Origin: CAVXTT01 sp963764685
Lineage (GTDB): Bacteria > Bacteroidota > Ignavibacteria > Ignavibacteriales > Ignavibacteriaceae
Direction of reading: 5' to 3'
DNA: 64,000 bases
Assembly: GCA_963764685.1 (NCBI GenBank)
Contig: CAVXTT010000016.1
Location: 124,001 to 188,000, forward strand
Shown here: positions 18,021 through 27,289 of the stretch, piece after piece
Layout: each line of letters starts with the position of its first letter
Numbering within the stretch: position 1 is the stretch's first letter
Notes under the pieces: generated by a model
The model's input: the letters and a program-made list of their open reading frames with translations, nothing else
Told to the model about the DNA's origin: nothing
Databases searched by the model: none
Program-made: the position numbers and the translations under genes

Positions 18021-18590
18021 ATGAAGAAATCTTTACTGGATTACATCCTCCGGGTTCGGCTCCCGATTACAATTTTCGTAGTCCTGTTGTCATTTACGGT
18101 AACCTATTTTGCATCAAGAGCCGAAAGAGACGGCGTAGGCTACTCTCCGGAACAGCCGATTGCATTCTCTCATAAGCTGCACGCGGGCGATATGAAGATC
18201 GACTGCCAGTACTGCCACACGGGTGTTGAAAAAGGAAGACACGCCCTGGTGCCTGCAGTTGAAACTTGTATGAACTGTCATAAAATTGCAAGAAAAGACA
18301 GGCCTGCCATCCAGCAGCTGACATCATATTATGAAAACGGTAAAGCATTCCCATGGAAAAGAATCCACAAAGTACCCGAGTTTGCTTATTTCAATCATAG
18401 CGTACACGTAAATAAAGGGATTGACTGCAGTTACTGTCACGGTAATGTTGCCGGAATGGAAAGAGTTGGTCAAATGAATTCATTTACTATGGCTTCCTGT
18501 CTCGACTGCCACCGTAACGCGCAGCAGACTTTTGCAAATATACAGGGTATAAACAAGGGCCCCGATAATTGTTTTGCCTGTCATCGATAA
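18021..18590 (+). CDS. actA: Alternative complex III subunit A, pentahaem cytochrome c
   Basis: This membrane-anchored multihaem cytochrome is part of the quinol:cytochrome c oxidoreductase ACIII. The start at 18021 (MKKSLLDYIL) is preferred over an upstream in-frame ATG because it leads directly into the single N-terminal helix (residues 13-30). Five CxxCH sites are seen at residues 62-66, 83-87, 136-140, 160-164 and 184-188, the expected number for ActA. The length is 189 residues, with the last haem site almost at the C-terminus. It is the first gene of a 15-kb respiratory operon, and a small ORF follows ten bases later. Confidence 0.93.
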   Translation: MKKSLLDYILRVRLPITIFVVLLSFTVTYFASRAERDGVGYSPEQPIAFSHKLHAGDMKIDCQYCHTGVEKGRHALVPAVETCMNCHKIARKDRPAIQQLTSYYENGKAFPWKRIHKVPEFAYFNHSVHVNKGIDCSYCHGNVAGMERVGQMNSFTMASCLDCHRNAQQTFANIQGINKGPDNCFACHR

Positions 18591-18600
18591 GGAGAGGATT

Positions 18601-18792
18601 ATGGAATTTATAAAAAAATATAAACGAAGAAATTTCTTTGCCAAAGCTGGTGCAGGAACTGCCGGCTATTTTCTAATCAAGGCTTTTCCTTTTAATCTTT
18701 TTTCGGGGAAAGAAAAAAATAACAAAGCGGTAAAGGTTGATATAAACCCCCTTGCCGTCAGCAGAAAATCAACAGGTGAGAAGAATGGCTGA
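18601..18792 (+). CDS. Small protein with twin-arginine-like N-terminus between actA and actB
   Basis: This is a 63-residue ORF with a good ribosome site (AAGGAG seven bases before ATG). It begins MEFIKKYKRRNFFAKAGAGT followed by a short hydrophobic stretch, resembling a Tat-type signal or anchor (KRRNFF). The remainder is lysine-rich and polar. Its end overlaps the start of actB by eight bases. No family is recognised. It may be a small accessory or maturation peptide of ACIII, or the remnant N-terminus of a Tat-exported subunit. Confidence 0.55.
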   Translation: MEFIKKYKRRNFFAKAGAGTAGYFLIKAFPFNLFSGKEKNNKAVKVDINPLAVSRKSTGEKNG

Positions 18793-21700
18793 AATAAAAG
18801 GTAGCCCGAACCCGCAGGATATACAGAAAAGTGAACCAAATTACTGGCGCAGTCTTAAAGAACTTTACGGGGATCCTGATTTTGTTGAAGCCTCGCATCA
18901 CGAATTTAAAGATGGTGTAACAGATCCCTTTGACCCTGACAGGTTATCCGGCATATCCCGCAGGAAATTCCTTGCACTGCTTGGCGCTTCGGCAGCACTT
19001 GCAGGGGCAGGATGTGCAGATTACAGGGACAAAGGAGAAATAATTCCTTACAATCATAAACCCGAGGAGATAATCCCGGGCAAAGCTAATTTTTATGCAA
19101 GCACCTGTACTTCCTGTGCCAATGCCTGCGGTCTGCTTATTAAAACGCGTGAGGGAAGACCTATAAAGATTGACGGCAATCCTGATCATCCTGTTAATAA
19201 AGGAAAGATCTGTGCAAAGGGACAGGCAAGTATACTGAATCTTTATGATCCGGAAAGAATGCAGAGTCCATTAAAAAAAGGTGGAAGCGGATTTAATTCT
19301 ATTTCCTGGGATGACGTTGATTATGAGGTAATGAATGAATTAGGGAAAGCCTCCGGGAAAGAAATTGCAGTTATTACAGGAAGGATACTTTCTCCTACCA
19401 CAATTAAACTGCTTGAGGATTTCAGGAATAAGTATCCATCGGCACGCGTTTATTCATATGAGCCTTTCAATGAAAGTGAAAGAACAGCTGCCTGGGGAAG
19501 TGAAAATGTTCCTTTCATAAAGTGGAATGAAGCAAAGATCATCCTTACTCTTGAAGCTGATTTTCTTGGCAACGAAGGAAATAAAGTAGAGAATGTAAGA
19601 TTATTCGGCGAAGGCAGAAATGTTGACAACTTAAAAAACTTCAACAGACTTTATACTGTTGAAGGAAATATGAGCATCACAGGGATGAATGCCGATTACC
19701 GGTTTACACTAAGACCCGATGCTCAATACGAATTTGTAATGGGTCTGCTTAATACATTTGCAGGAGTCGGCACGCATCATCTTACAGACGTGGCAAATAA
19801 ATATAAACTTGATCCCGGTAAGCTCGATGCGTTGGTTAATGACATTAAAAACAATATGGGGTCAGCAATTGTATATGCCGGAAGAACACTCCCTGCAAAA
19901 GTACACGCTGCCGTAAATATGCTTAATGAAGCAATTGGTGCTGCTAATTTATACAGGGCTGATTCAAACCCCATCGCACTGCACTCCCTTTCAGCAAAAG
20001 AAGATTTGAGTGATCTTATTAACCGTATGCGAAACAGTGAACTTGCTGCAGTAATTCATTTTGATACTAATCCTGTATATCACCTTGCACCTGATTACGG
20101 TTATACAGATGCGCTGAAAAAAGTATCACTGGTTGTTACAATGACAGAGCAGGAAAATGAAACCTCCTTATTAAGTCATTACGTACTTCCTGTCAATCAT
20201 AATTTTGAATCATGGGGAGATGCAAAAACAAGAACCGGTTTGTATTCACTTCAGCAGCCCGTGATTAATCCAATATTTAATACGAGACAAAAGGAAGCAG
20301 TGATCCTGCAGTGGATCAGCGGAAAGTCCGGCTCTTTCAACGTAGATAATTATTATAATTATTTAGTAAAGAACTGGACGGACAACATTTATCCTTCCAT
20401 CGGATCGAAGGTCAACTTTAAACAGTTTTGGGCATCTGCCTTGCACGATGGTATTGTAACTTTTAATGAACCTGCGATAACTGATAAAAGCAGCTAATGC
20501 ATTCGTACCCCAGGAAAACGTAGTCCTGAGATCTCCGGATATGCTGTAATATTAAAAGAAAGCTATAAGGTCGGCGACGGCAGGTTTGCAAATAACGGCT
20601 GGCTCCAGGAATTGCCTCACCCTGTATCTAAAATTGTATGGGATAATTATGCTTCAATATCTTTTAATACTGCCAAAAAACTTGGACTCGAAAGTAATGA
20701 TGTAGTTGAGATAACGATTGGAAATAAGAAATTAAATATTCCTGTATTCACACAGCCGGGTGCCGCCGATGATACATTTACAATTGAATCGGGTTACGGC
20801 AGGGAGAAGATAGGAATTGTCGGATCGGGGACAGGATTTAATGCCGGTAAACTGCAGTCGAAGGATTTTTCTTTAAGTCCCTGGCTGTACAACAGATGCT
20901 TCTATTCGTAAGACGGGTGAAAAATATAATCTTGTTACTGCCCAGGAGCATCATTCATTTGAGGATGCACCGCACAAATGATGCTGCAAGAAAAAGAGGT
21001 ATTATTCGTGAAGGAACAGTTGCCTTATACGAAAAGAAACCTGAATTCCTTCACGAAGGGAAAGAAGAGGAACTGGAAACAATTTACGGACAGCACCTTA
21101 CTACAATGTACTCAGGTCTCAAATGGGGAATGGCTATTGACATGAATAAATGTCTCGGATGCGGAGAGTGCGTTATTGCCTGCCAATCTGAAAATAATAT
21201 TCCTGTTGTAGGGAAAGAGCAGGTTGGTAAGGGAAGAGAGATGCACTGGCTGAGGATCGACAGATATTATTCGGGAACACCTGAAGATCCTGCTGTTCAT
21301 AATCAGCCGATGCTGTGCCAGCATTGCGATCACGCCCCCTGCGAAAATGTTTGCCCTGTAGTAGCCACTACTCACAGCAATGATGGTTTGAACCAGATGG
21401 TTTATAACAGGTGTGTAGGTACAAGATATTGTTCCAATAACTGTCCTTATAAAGTAAGACGTTTCAATTACTTTAACTTCAGGGATCATTTCAAGGATAA
21501 CTACCAGGAAAGTGCTGTATTCAGTCTACTTTATAATCCTGAAGTAACTGTCCGTTCGCGCGGAGTAATGGAAAAATGTACATTCTGTATCCAGCGTATT
21601 ATGGAATCCAGGGAAGATGCTATCCGTGAAAAGCGTCCTCTTAAGGGTACTGATGTAACAACCGCCTGCCAGGATGCCTGTAATGCTAATGCAATTACTT

Positions 21701-21849
21701 TCGGCGACATAAATGATGACAGCGCAAAACTATCAGAGCAGAGAAAACATAAGCTGGGTTATTATGTGCTTGAAGAATTAAATACACGTCCAAATGTTAC
21801 TTATCTGGCAAGATTAAGAAATACTCATTCGGAGGGAAATATTGACTAA
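18785..21849 (+). CDS. actB: Alternative complex III subunit B, broken by a stop and frameshifts
   Basis: This is the large periplasmic subunit of ACIII: an N-terminal molybdopterin-oxidoreductase-like domain (without known cofactor in ACIII) and a C-terminal iron-sulfur domain. The start at 18785 follows GGTGAGAAG. A Tat motif SRRKFLALLG lies at residues 58-67, and an FeS site begins TCTSCANACGLL. The frame is interrupted at 20495 by an in-frame TAA and resumes in the same frame (SGYAVILKESYKVGDG), so two compensating indels or a true stop are possible. It shifts again near 20890 and near 20970. The C-terminal ferredoxin part has CLGCGECVIAC, CQHCDHAPCENVCP and CSNNCPYKVR. The full span is about 1020 residues, the usual ActB size. 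Confidence 0.92.
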
Positions 21850-23209
21850 TTATTCCAGGGAGCTTCCCGTAATTGAGGGGCACTTATCAAGGGCTGAAAT
21901 TGAGCAGATCGTTGCTCAGCCTATGGATATTAAACCCGACAGGAAGTTTTATATCGCATTAACAATCAGCGGATCCATTCTTGGAATCGGCATAATTTGT
22001 CTTCTTCTGACATTCTATTTCGGAATAGGAATGTGGGGAAACAATCAACCTGTCGGATGGGCATTTGATATTGCAAACTTTGTTTTCTGGGTGGGTATCG
22101 GACACGCAGGTACTCTTATCTCGGCAATACTCTTCCTGCTGAGACAGCGATGGAGAACCGGTATTGCAAGATTTGCAGAGGCAATGACAATCTTTGCAGT
22201 TATATGCGCAGCAATATTCCCGGTAATTCATACTGGACGTCCCTGGCTGGGGGGATATTTATTCCCTTATCCTAACCAGCACGGTCTATGGGTAAACTTC
22301 ACGTCTCCACTTGTCTGGGATGTTTTTGCAGTATCAACTTACTTTACAGTCTCCCTTGTATTCTGGTATGTAGGTCTTATTCCCGATTTTGCTTCATTAA
22401 GGGACAGGACAACTTCAAAAATTAAAAAAACTATCTATTCTATTTTCAGCCTTGGATGGAGACATTCAAACAGGAACTGGCAGCATTACGAAAAAGCATA
22501 TTTGCTGCTGGCAGGATTTGCAACTCCTCTTGTACTTTCTGTTCATACTATAGTAAGCTTTGACTTTGCAGTTTCAATTATTCCCGGCTGGCATACAACT
22601 ATATTCCCGCCGTACTTTGTTGCAGGAGCAATATTCTCCGGATTCGCAATGGTGGTTACTGTACTTGTCTTTGTGCGTAAGATATTTAATCTTGAGGCAA
22701 TCATTACAATCGATCACCTCGATAAAATGAATAAGGTTATACTGGCTACAGGAATGATGGTTGGTTATGCATATGCTACGGAGTTCTTTATTGCCTGGTA
22801 CAGCGGCAATCCGTTTGAACAATTTGTGTTCATTAACAGGGCATTCGGACCATATGCCTGGGCTTACTGGATTATGGTAAGCTGTAATGTAATATTCCCT
22901 CAGTTCTTCTGGGTGAAGAAATTAAGACGATCAGTACCGTTTATGCTTGCCATTGCAATCTTTGTGAATGTGGGAATGTGGTTTGAAAGGTTTGTTATTA
23001 TAGTTTCCTCACTCCACAGGGATTTCCTTCCCTCCAGCTGGGGTTACTTTAAACCCACACTTGTAGACCTTGGTATTTTATTCGGGAGCTTTGGATTATT
23101 CTTCACACTTGTGATATTATTTACCAAGTCGCTGCCGGTTGTTTCTATCTCTGAGGTCAAAGCAGTCTCAGAAGGCTCCCAGCCGCTGCATAAAGGAGGC
23201 AGTCACTAA
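21842..23209 (+). CDS. actC: Alternative complex III subunit C, NrfD-like quinol-binding subunit
   Basis: This integral membrane protein of about ten helices has 455 residues and is intact. In ACIII structures it is one of the two NrfD/PsrC-like subunits and carries the quinol site and a putative proton path. The blocks GIGHAGTLISAILFLLRQ and FPVIHTGRPWLGGYLFPYPN are typical. The start is TTG at 21842, with GGAGGG about seven bases upstream, and overlaps the actB stop by eight bases. The C-terminus meets the next start at the stop codon (TAATG). Confidence 0.95.
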   Translation: MTNYSRELPVIEGHLSRAEIEQIVAQPMDIKPDRKFYIALTISGSILGIGIICLLLTFYFGIGMWGNNQPVGWAFDIANFVFWVGIGHAGTLISAILFLLRQRWRTGIARFAEAMTIFAVICAAIFPVIHTGRPWLGGYLFPYPNQHGLWVNFTSPLVWDVFAVSTYFTVSLVFWYVGLIPDFASLRDRTTSKIKKTIYSIFSLGWRHSNRNWQHYEKAYLLLAGFATPLVLSVHTIVSFDFAVSIIPGWHTTIFPPYFVAGAIFSGFAMVVTVLVFVRKIFNLEAIITIDHLDKMNKVILATGMMVGYAYATEFFIAWYSGNPFEQFVFINRAFGPYAWAYWIMVSCNVIFPQFFWVKKLRRSVPFMLAIAIFVNVGMWFERFVIIVSSLHRDFLPSSWGYFKPTLVDLGILFGSFGLFFTLVILFTKSLPVVSISEVKAVSEGSQPLHKGGSH

Positions 23210-24372
23210 TGAACCCGCAAAAGCTTTATGCCGTAACGGCTCTTTTCGATACCCCGGACCAGATCATAGCTGCTGCTGAAAAAGTATCAGGTGCGGGTTA
23301 TAAGGAATTCGATGTTAATACCCCTTACCCTGTTCATGGTATGGACAATGCGATGAAGCTGAAGCCATCAAGGCTGGGATATATCACACTGGCAGCCGGG
23401 CTTTCCGGAGCAGCCTTTGCCTTATTATTTATGTTCTGGGCATTAAGCATTGACTATCCAATGATAATAGGAGGGAAGCCATTCTTTGCGCTGCCTGCCT
23501 TTATACCGATTACTTTTGAGGTAACAGTTCTGCTGGCTACACTGTCAACAGTCATCGGTATGCTTACATTCTTCTTCAAATTTCCTGATAATAACCATCC
23601 GATTCACGATACCGATTATATGAAGAGTGTTTCACTTGATAAGTTTGGAATATGCATACTTGCTTCGGATAAGAACTTTGAGGAAGCTGATGCAAAGGAA
23701 TTGCTGTCAGGTGCAGGAGGAAAGAACATTACAGCAATTTACTATCCTGAGAAAGAAGTATTTGCAATCTTCCAGCCGAGATTTATTTTATTCCTGATAG
23801 CAACTGCATTGGTAGTTTCAGCGACCACTTACGTAACGTTGAATAAATTATTATATATAGTCCCTTTCGATTGGATGATGCTGCAGGATAAGACAACACC
23901 TCAGGAAAAAAGCGACTACTATACTGACGGCTTTGGTATGAGGCAGCCTGTAAAAGGAACCGTAGCAAGAGGATTTATGCCTTATCCGTATATCGACGAG
24001 AAAGTTCCCACGGAGACCTTAACAAATCCTCTTCTGCCTACCAGGGAAGTACTTGAGCTTGGGCAGAAGAAATTTTTGACCTTCTGCAGTCCCTGCCACG
24101 GTAATTATGCAGATGGGGACAGCAGGCTCAGGGGACAATTCCCTAATCCCCCTACTCTTCATACATCAAGAGTAAGAGAAATGACCGATGGAATGATCTA
24201 TCATATTATAACTGTCGGACAAAATGCAATGCCTTCTTATTCCTCGCAGGTAACGAGAGAGGAAAGATGGGCTGTAGTTAATTACATCCGTGTACTTCAG
24301 AGAGCCAGGAATGCAAAAGATACAGATCTGCAGGCTGTAAAAGAGGAGGGAAATAAAAATGCAAAACAATGA
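23209..24372 (+). CDS. Fused alternative complex III subunits D and E
   Basis: This is one intact 387-residue protein combining two subunits that are separate in well-studied ACIII. Residues 1-180 are ActD (DUF3341-like): the motif ALFDTPDQIIAAAEKVSGAG, then two helices (about 55-80 and 95-120). A third helix near 190-212 is followed by an ActE-like monohaem cytochrome c domain with CSPCH (in LTFCSPCHGNYADGD) and a methionine ligand candidate in GQNAMPSYSSQ. No stop or frame change lies at the junction, so the fusion is directly encoded. It overlaps actC by one base and actF by 14 bases. Confidence 0.92.
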   Translation: MNPQKLYAVTALFDTPDQIIAAAEKVSGAGYKEFDVNTPYPVHGMDNAMKLKPSRLGYITLAAGLSGAAFALLFMFWALSIDYPMIIGGKPFFALPAFIPITFEVTVLLATLSTVIGMLTFFFKFPDNNHPIHDTDYMKSVSLDKFGICILASDKNFEEADAKELLSGAGGKNITAIYYPEKEVFAIFQPRFILFLIATALVVSATTYVTLNKLLYIVPFDWMMLQDKTTPQEKSDYYTDGFGMRQPVKGTVARGFMPYPYIDEKVPTETLTNPLLPTREVLELGQKKFLTFCSPCHGNYADGDSRLRGQFPNPPTLHTSRVREMTDGMIYHIITVGQNAMPSYSSQVTREERWAVVNYIRVLQRARNAKDTDLQAVKEEGNKNAKQ

Positions 24373-25537
24373 TCTCACCTATAAACAGCAGGAACTCCCA
24401 AAGAATATTCTGAACCTTGGTTACCTGCTTCTGGCTGCCGGATTGATCTTAGGAGTCCTTGGTTTTTTTTCGGATCAGTCACGGGCAATATTTAATTACC
24501 TTATGGCATTTATGTTTGTGCTTAGTCTCGGTGTTGGTTCCCTCTTCCTTATTGCACTTGAATATGTTGCCGGTGCTGACTGGAGTGTGCCCATAAGGAG
24601 AGTAATTGAATTCCTTGCTGCTCTTGTACCTGTTCTAGTAATCCTGGTGATACCCCTTCTTTTGAATATGCATACTTTATTTCATTGGACCCACGAAGAA
24701 GCGGTTGCAGGAGATAAAATACTTCAGTCAAAGTCACCTTACCTTAACACAACATTCTTTATTATCCGTGTCGGGATTACATTCGGGATATGGATACTCT
24801 TTTATCTCCTGGTTACAAGAAATTCACTTAAGCAGGATATAACAAGAGATGAAAGATTAACGAAGAAAAATGCGGTAATGTCCGCAGTGTTTATTCCACT
24901 GTTTGCAATTACCATAACTGTAAGTTCAGTTGATTGGATGATGAGTCTTGAACCTCACTGGTTCTCTACCATTTTTGGAGTCTATTTCTTTTCAGGCTCT
25001 GTGGTCGGTACTCTTGCTATGGTCACCTTTATTGTGGTTACTTTAAAGGAAAAGGGATTTCTTCATCCCAGGATTATTAACGATCATCTTTACAGTTTAG
25101 GAGCACTGCTCTTTGCATTCATTAACTTCTGGGGTTACATAGCATTCTCTCAATATCTGCTGATATGGTATGCCGACCTTCCGGAAGAAAATTTCTGGTT
25201 CCTGCACAGATGGCAGGAAGGTTGGCAGTTCATTTCCTTACTCCTGATATTTGCTCATTTCGTAGTACCTTATTCTTTGCTTCTTTCCCAGCCGGCTAAA
25301 ATGGATCCTAAAAGATTAAAATTTGTTTCTCTGTGGGTATTAGGTGCCCACTTTATTGATTTGTACTGGCTGATTATGCCCAATATGGGAAAGTTCTATA
25401 TAAGCTGGATAGATTTCATTTTCCCTCTGTTTATTATCGGGCTTATTATTGTAGTATTTAATATGCGTTTCAGGAAGAATAACGTAATCCCTGTCGGTGA
25501 TCCTAAGCTTGAACGGGGACTTAACTTCCATTTATAA
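24359..25537 (+). CDS. actF: Alternative complex III subunit F
   Basis: This is the second large membrane subunit of ACIII, 392 residues with about ten helices, intact. Conserved blocks include YVAGADWSVPIRRVIEFLAA, LLLNMHTLFHWTHEEAV, SSVDWMMSLEPHWFSTIFGV and WYADLPEENFWFLHRW. It is distantly related to ActC but lacks the quinol-binding residues in the described complexes. It starts inside the end of the ActDE gene, so it is translationally coupled. Confidence 0.95.
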   Translation: MQNNDLTYKQQELPKNILNLGYLLLAAGLILGVLGFFSDQSRAIFNYLMAFMFVLSLGVGSLFLIALEYVAGADWSVPIRRVIEFLAALVPVLVILVIPLLLNMHTLFHWTHEEAVAGDKILQSKSPYLNTTFFIIRVGITFGIWILFYLLVTRNSLKQDITRDERLTKKNAVMSAVFIPLFAITITVSSVDWMMSLEPHWFSTIFGVYFFSGSVVGTLAMVTFIVVTLKEKGFLHPRIINDHLYSLGALLFAFINFWGYIAFSQYLLIWYADLPEENFWFLHRWQEGWQFISLLLIFAHFVVPYSLLLSQPAKMDPKRLKFVSLWVLGAHFIDLYWLIMPNMGKFYISWIDFIFPLFIIGLIIVVFNMRFRKNNVIPVGDPKLERGLNFHL

Positions 25538-25554
25538 AAAGGAATTCACTTTCA

Positions 25555-26487
25555 ATGGATGATTTTTCAAAAGATATGTTGAACAAACTTAAAAAGTGCA
25601 CTGGAGCATAAAGGAAGATTATTCGGACTGATTTACCCTTACATCTTCACTATTATGTTTGCTCTTGGTTTACTTTATGTTGCTAATCTTAATGAGATTT
25701 CAAGAAGGAATGTACCGCCGGCATTACCTGATACATCAAAGGTTAAGGATCTGTCCGTGGTAGAGCCGAGAACTGTTCCTCCCGATCGATATCAAGACTG
25801 CAGCAATTCCTTCTCCTGCATATATTGAAAAAGGGAAAGGATTATATACTACGGTCTGCGTGTCCTGCCACGGTGATAATGGTACTGGTGACGGACCGGC
25901 TTCGGCAGGACTTAATCCTGCACCAAGAAATTTCAGGAGTGCAGAGAACTGGAAGAATGGACCAAAACTTTCAGGTATATACAAGACACTTGAGGAGGGG
26001 ATCCCCGGCTCAGCTATGATCTCTTATAATTATATGACCCCGGAAGAGAGAATAAGTCTGGCTCATTATATTCGTTCGACTTATGTCGCTAACCCGCCTG
26101 CAGACACTCCTGATGAACTTGCAGGTTTGGATATGACATATAATCTTATCGCAGGGAAAACAGGTAGCTGCACAGATCCCGGTAAGCCGGGCAATGCAGC
26201 TGGTGCTTGATGAAAATAAAACCAAAGTTCAGCAGATACTCGATAAGCTGAATAATATCTCACAGGATCAGGGAGATCCCGGCTATAAAATATTTAATGA
26301 AATTACAATAAATAAAGTACAGGCAGCAGCTGTTCTGAATAACTCCTCCGGATGGAAAGATAACCAGGATGAGTTTATTGAATTGGTATTAGGAAATGTA
26401 AATGGAGTAAGTTTCAACAGGAGAGCGGCCTCGCTTACTTCTGATGAATGGAGTCAGCTGCAGAATTTTATGAGCAGGTATTTTTGA
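25555..26487 (+). CDS. Membrane-anchored monohaem cytochrome c following actF, frameshifted
   Basis: The start MDDFSKDMLNKLKK at 25555 is followed near 25600 by a frame change into ALEHKGRLFGLIYPYIFTIM, which supplies one transmembrane helix. A second change near 25785 leads into the class I cytochrome domain with CVSCHGDNGTGDGPASAGLN and candidate Met ligand in GSAMISYNY. A third near 26190 leads to a C-terminal helical segment ending NFMSRYF at 26487. The joined product is about 310 residues. It is an extra c-type cytochrome of the ACIII cluster, likely passing electrons from ACIII to the oxidase. Confidence 0.82.
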
Positions 26488-26498
26488 TCGGAGGAAAA

Positions 26499-27275
26499 AT
26501 GAGAAAGAAATTATTAATAATTCTATTATTGGTTTGTGCAGGCTTAATAATGCCGGCTGATGTAAAGCTTGGCATCGAAGAAAAGCTGGGGCATAATCTG
26601 CCAACAGAGCTGAGGTTTACAGATGAGCATGGGAACCAGGCAGTACTGAAGGATTTAATTACCAGGCCTACGGTTCTGATGTTTGTTTATTATGAATGCC
26701 CCGGTATATGCACTCCGCTGATGAGTGAAGTGGCATCAGTAATCAATCATTCAGACCTGGAACCGGGTATTGATTATAACATAGTATCCATAAGCTTTGA
26801 TTATACTGAAGGACCCGAACTCGCTGCTAAGAAAAAAACTAATTATTTAAAGAGTATAAATAAATACTTTCCCGGCGACGCCTGGAGGTTTCTTACCGGT
26901 GACAGCACAAGTATTTATAAACTGACTGATGCTGCTGGTTTCTATTTCCGGAAAGAAGGGGAGGAGTTTATCCATTCAGGTACTCTGATCTTTGTTGATA
27001 AGAACGGGAAAATAATCCGTTATCTCTATCCGGGATACTCCGAGAGGAAAAAGGACTTCAGCATACTCCCCTTTGATTTTAAGATGGCAGTAATGGAAAC
27101 AGCCGAAGGGAAAGTAACTCCTTCTATGGCAAAGCTTGTAAAGTACTGTTTCAGTTATGATCCCGAGGGAAAGACCTATGTATTTAATGTTACAAGAGTA
27201 TTCGGTGCGGGAATAGTTATACTGGCAGGGATTTTTGTTCTATTCCTTACTATTAAACCTAAGAAGAAAAAGTAA
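26499..27275 (+). CDS. SCO1/SenC-type copper chaperone
   Basis: This thioredoxin-fold protein delivers copper to the CuA site of cytochrome oxidase subunit II. It has 258 residues, with an N-terminal signal (residues 3-19) and an unusual extra C-terminal helix (about 232-252) followed by a lysine tail. The copper-binding motif is Cys67/Cys71 in YYECPGICTPL with His159 in EEFIHSGTLIF. The start at 26499 is set by GGAGG seven bases upstream, and an earlier in-frame ATG lies inside the previous gene. Its place between act and cox genes fits oxidase assembly. Confidence 0.93.
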   Translation: MRKKLLIILLLVCAGLIMPADVKLGIEEKLGHNLPTELRFTDEHGNQAVLKDLITRPTVLMFVYYECPGICTPLMSEVASVINHSDLEPGIDYNIVSISFDYTEGPELAAKKKTNYLKSINKYFPGDAWRFLTGDSTSIYKLTDAAGFYFRKEGEEFIHSGTLIFVDKNGKIIRYLYPGYSERKKDFSILPFDFKMAVMETAEGKVTPSMAKLVKYCFSYDPEGKTYVFNVTRVFGAGIVILAGIFVLFLTIKPKKKK

Positions 27276-27289
27276 AAGGTTGAGTTTAT

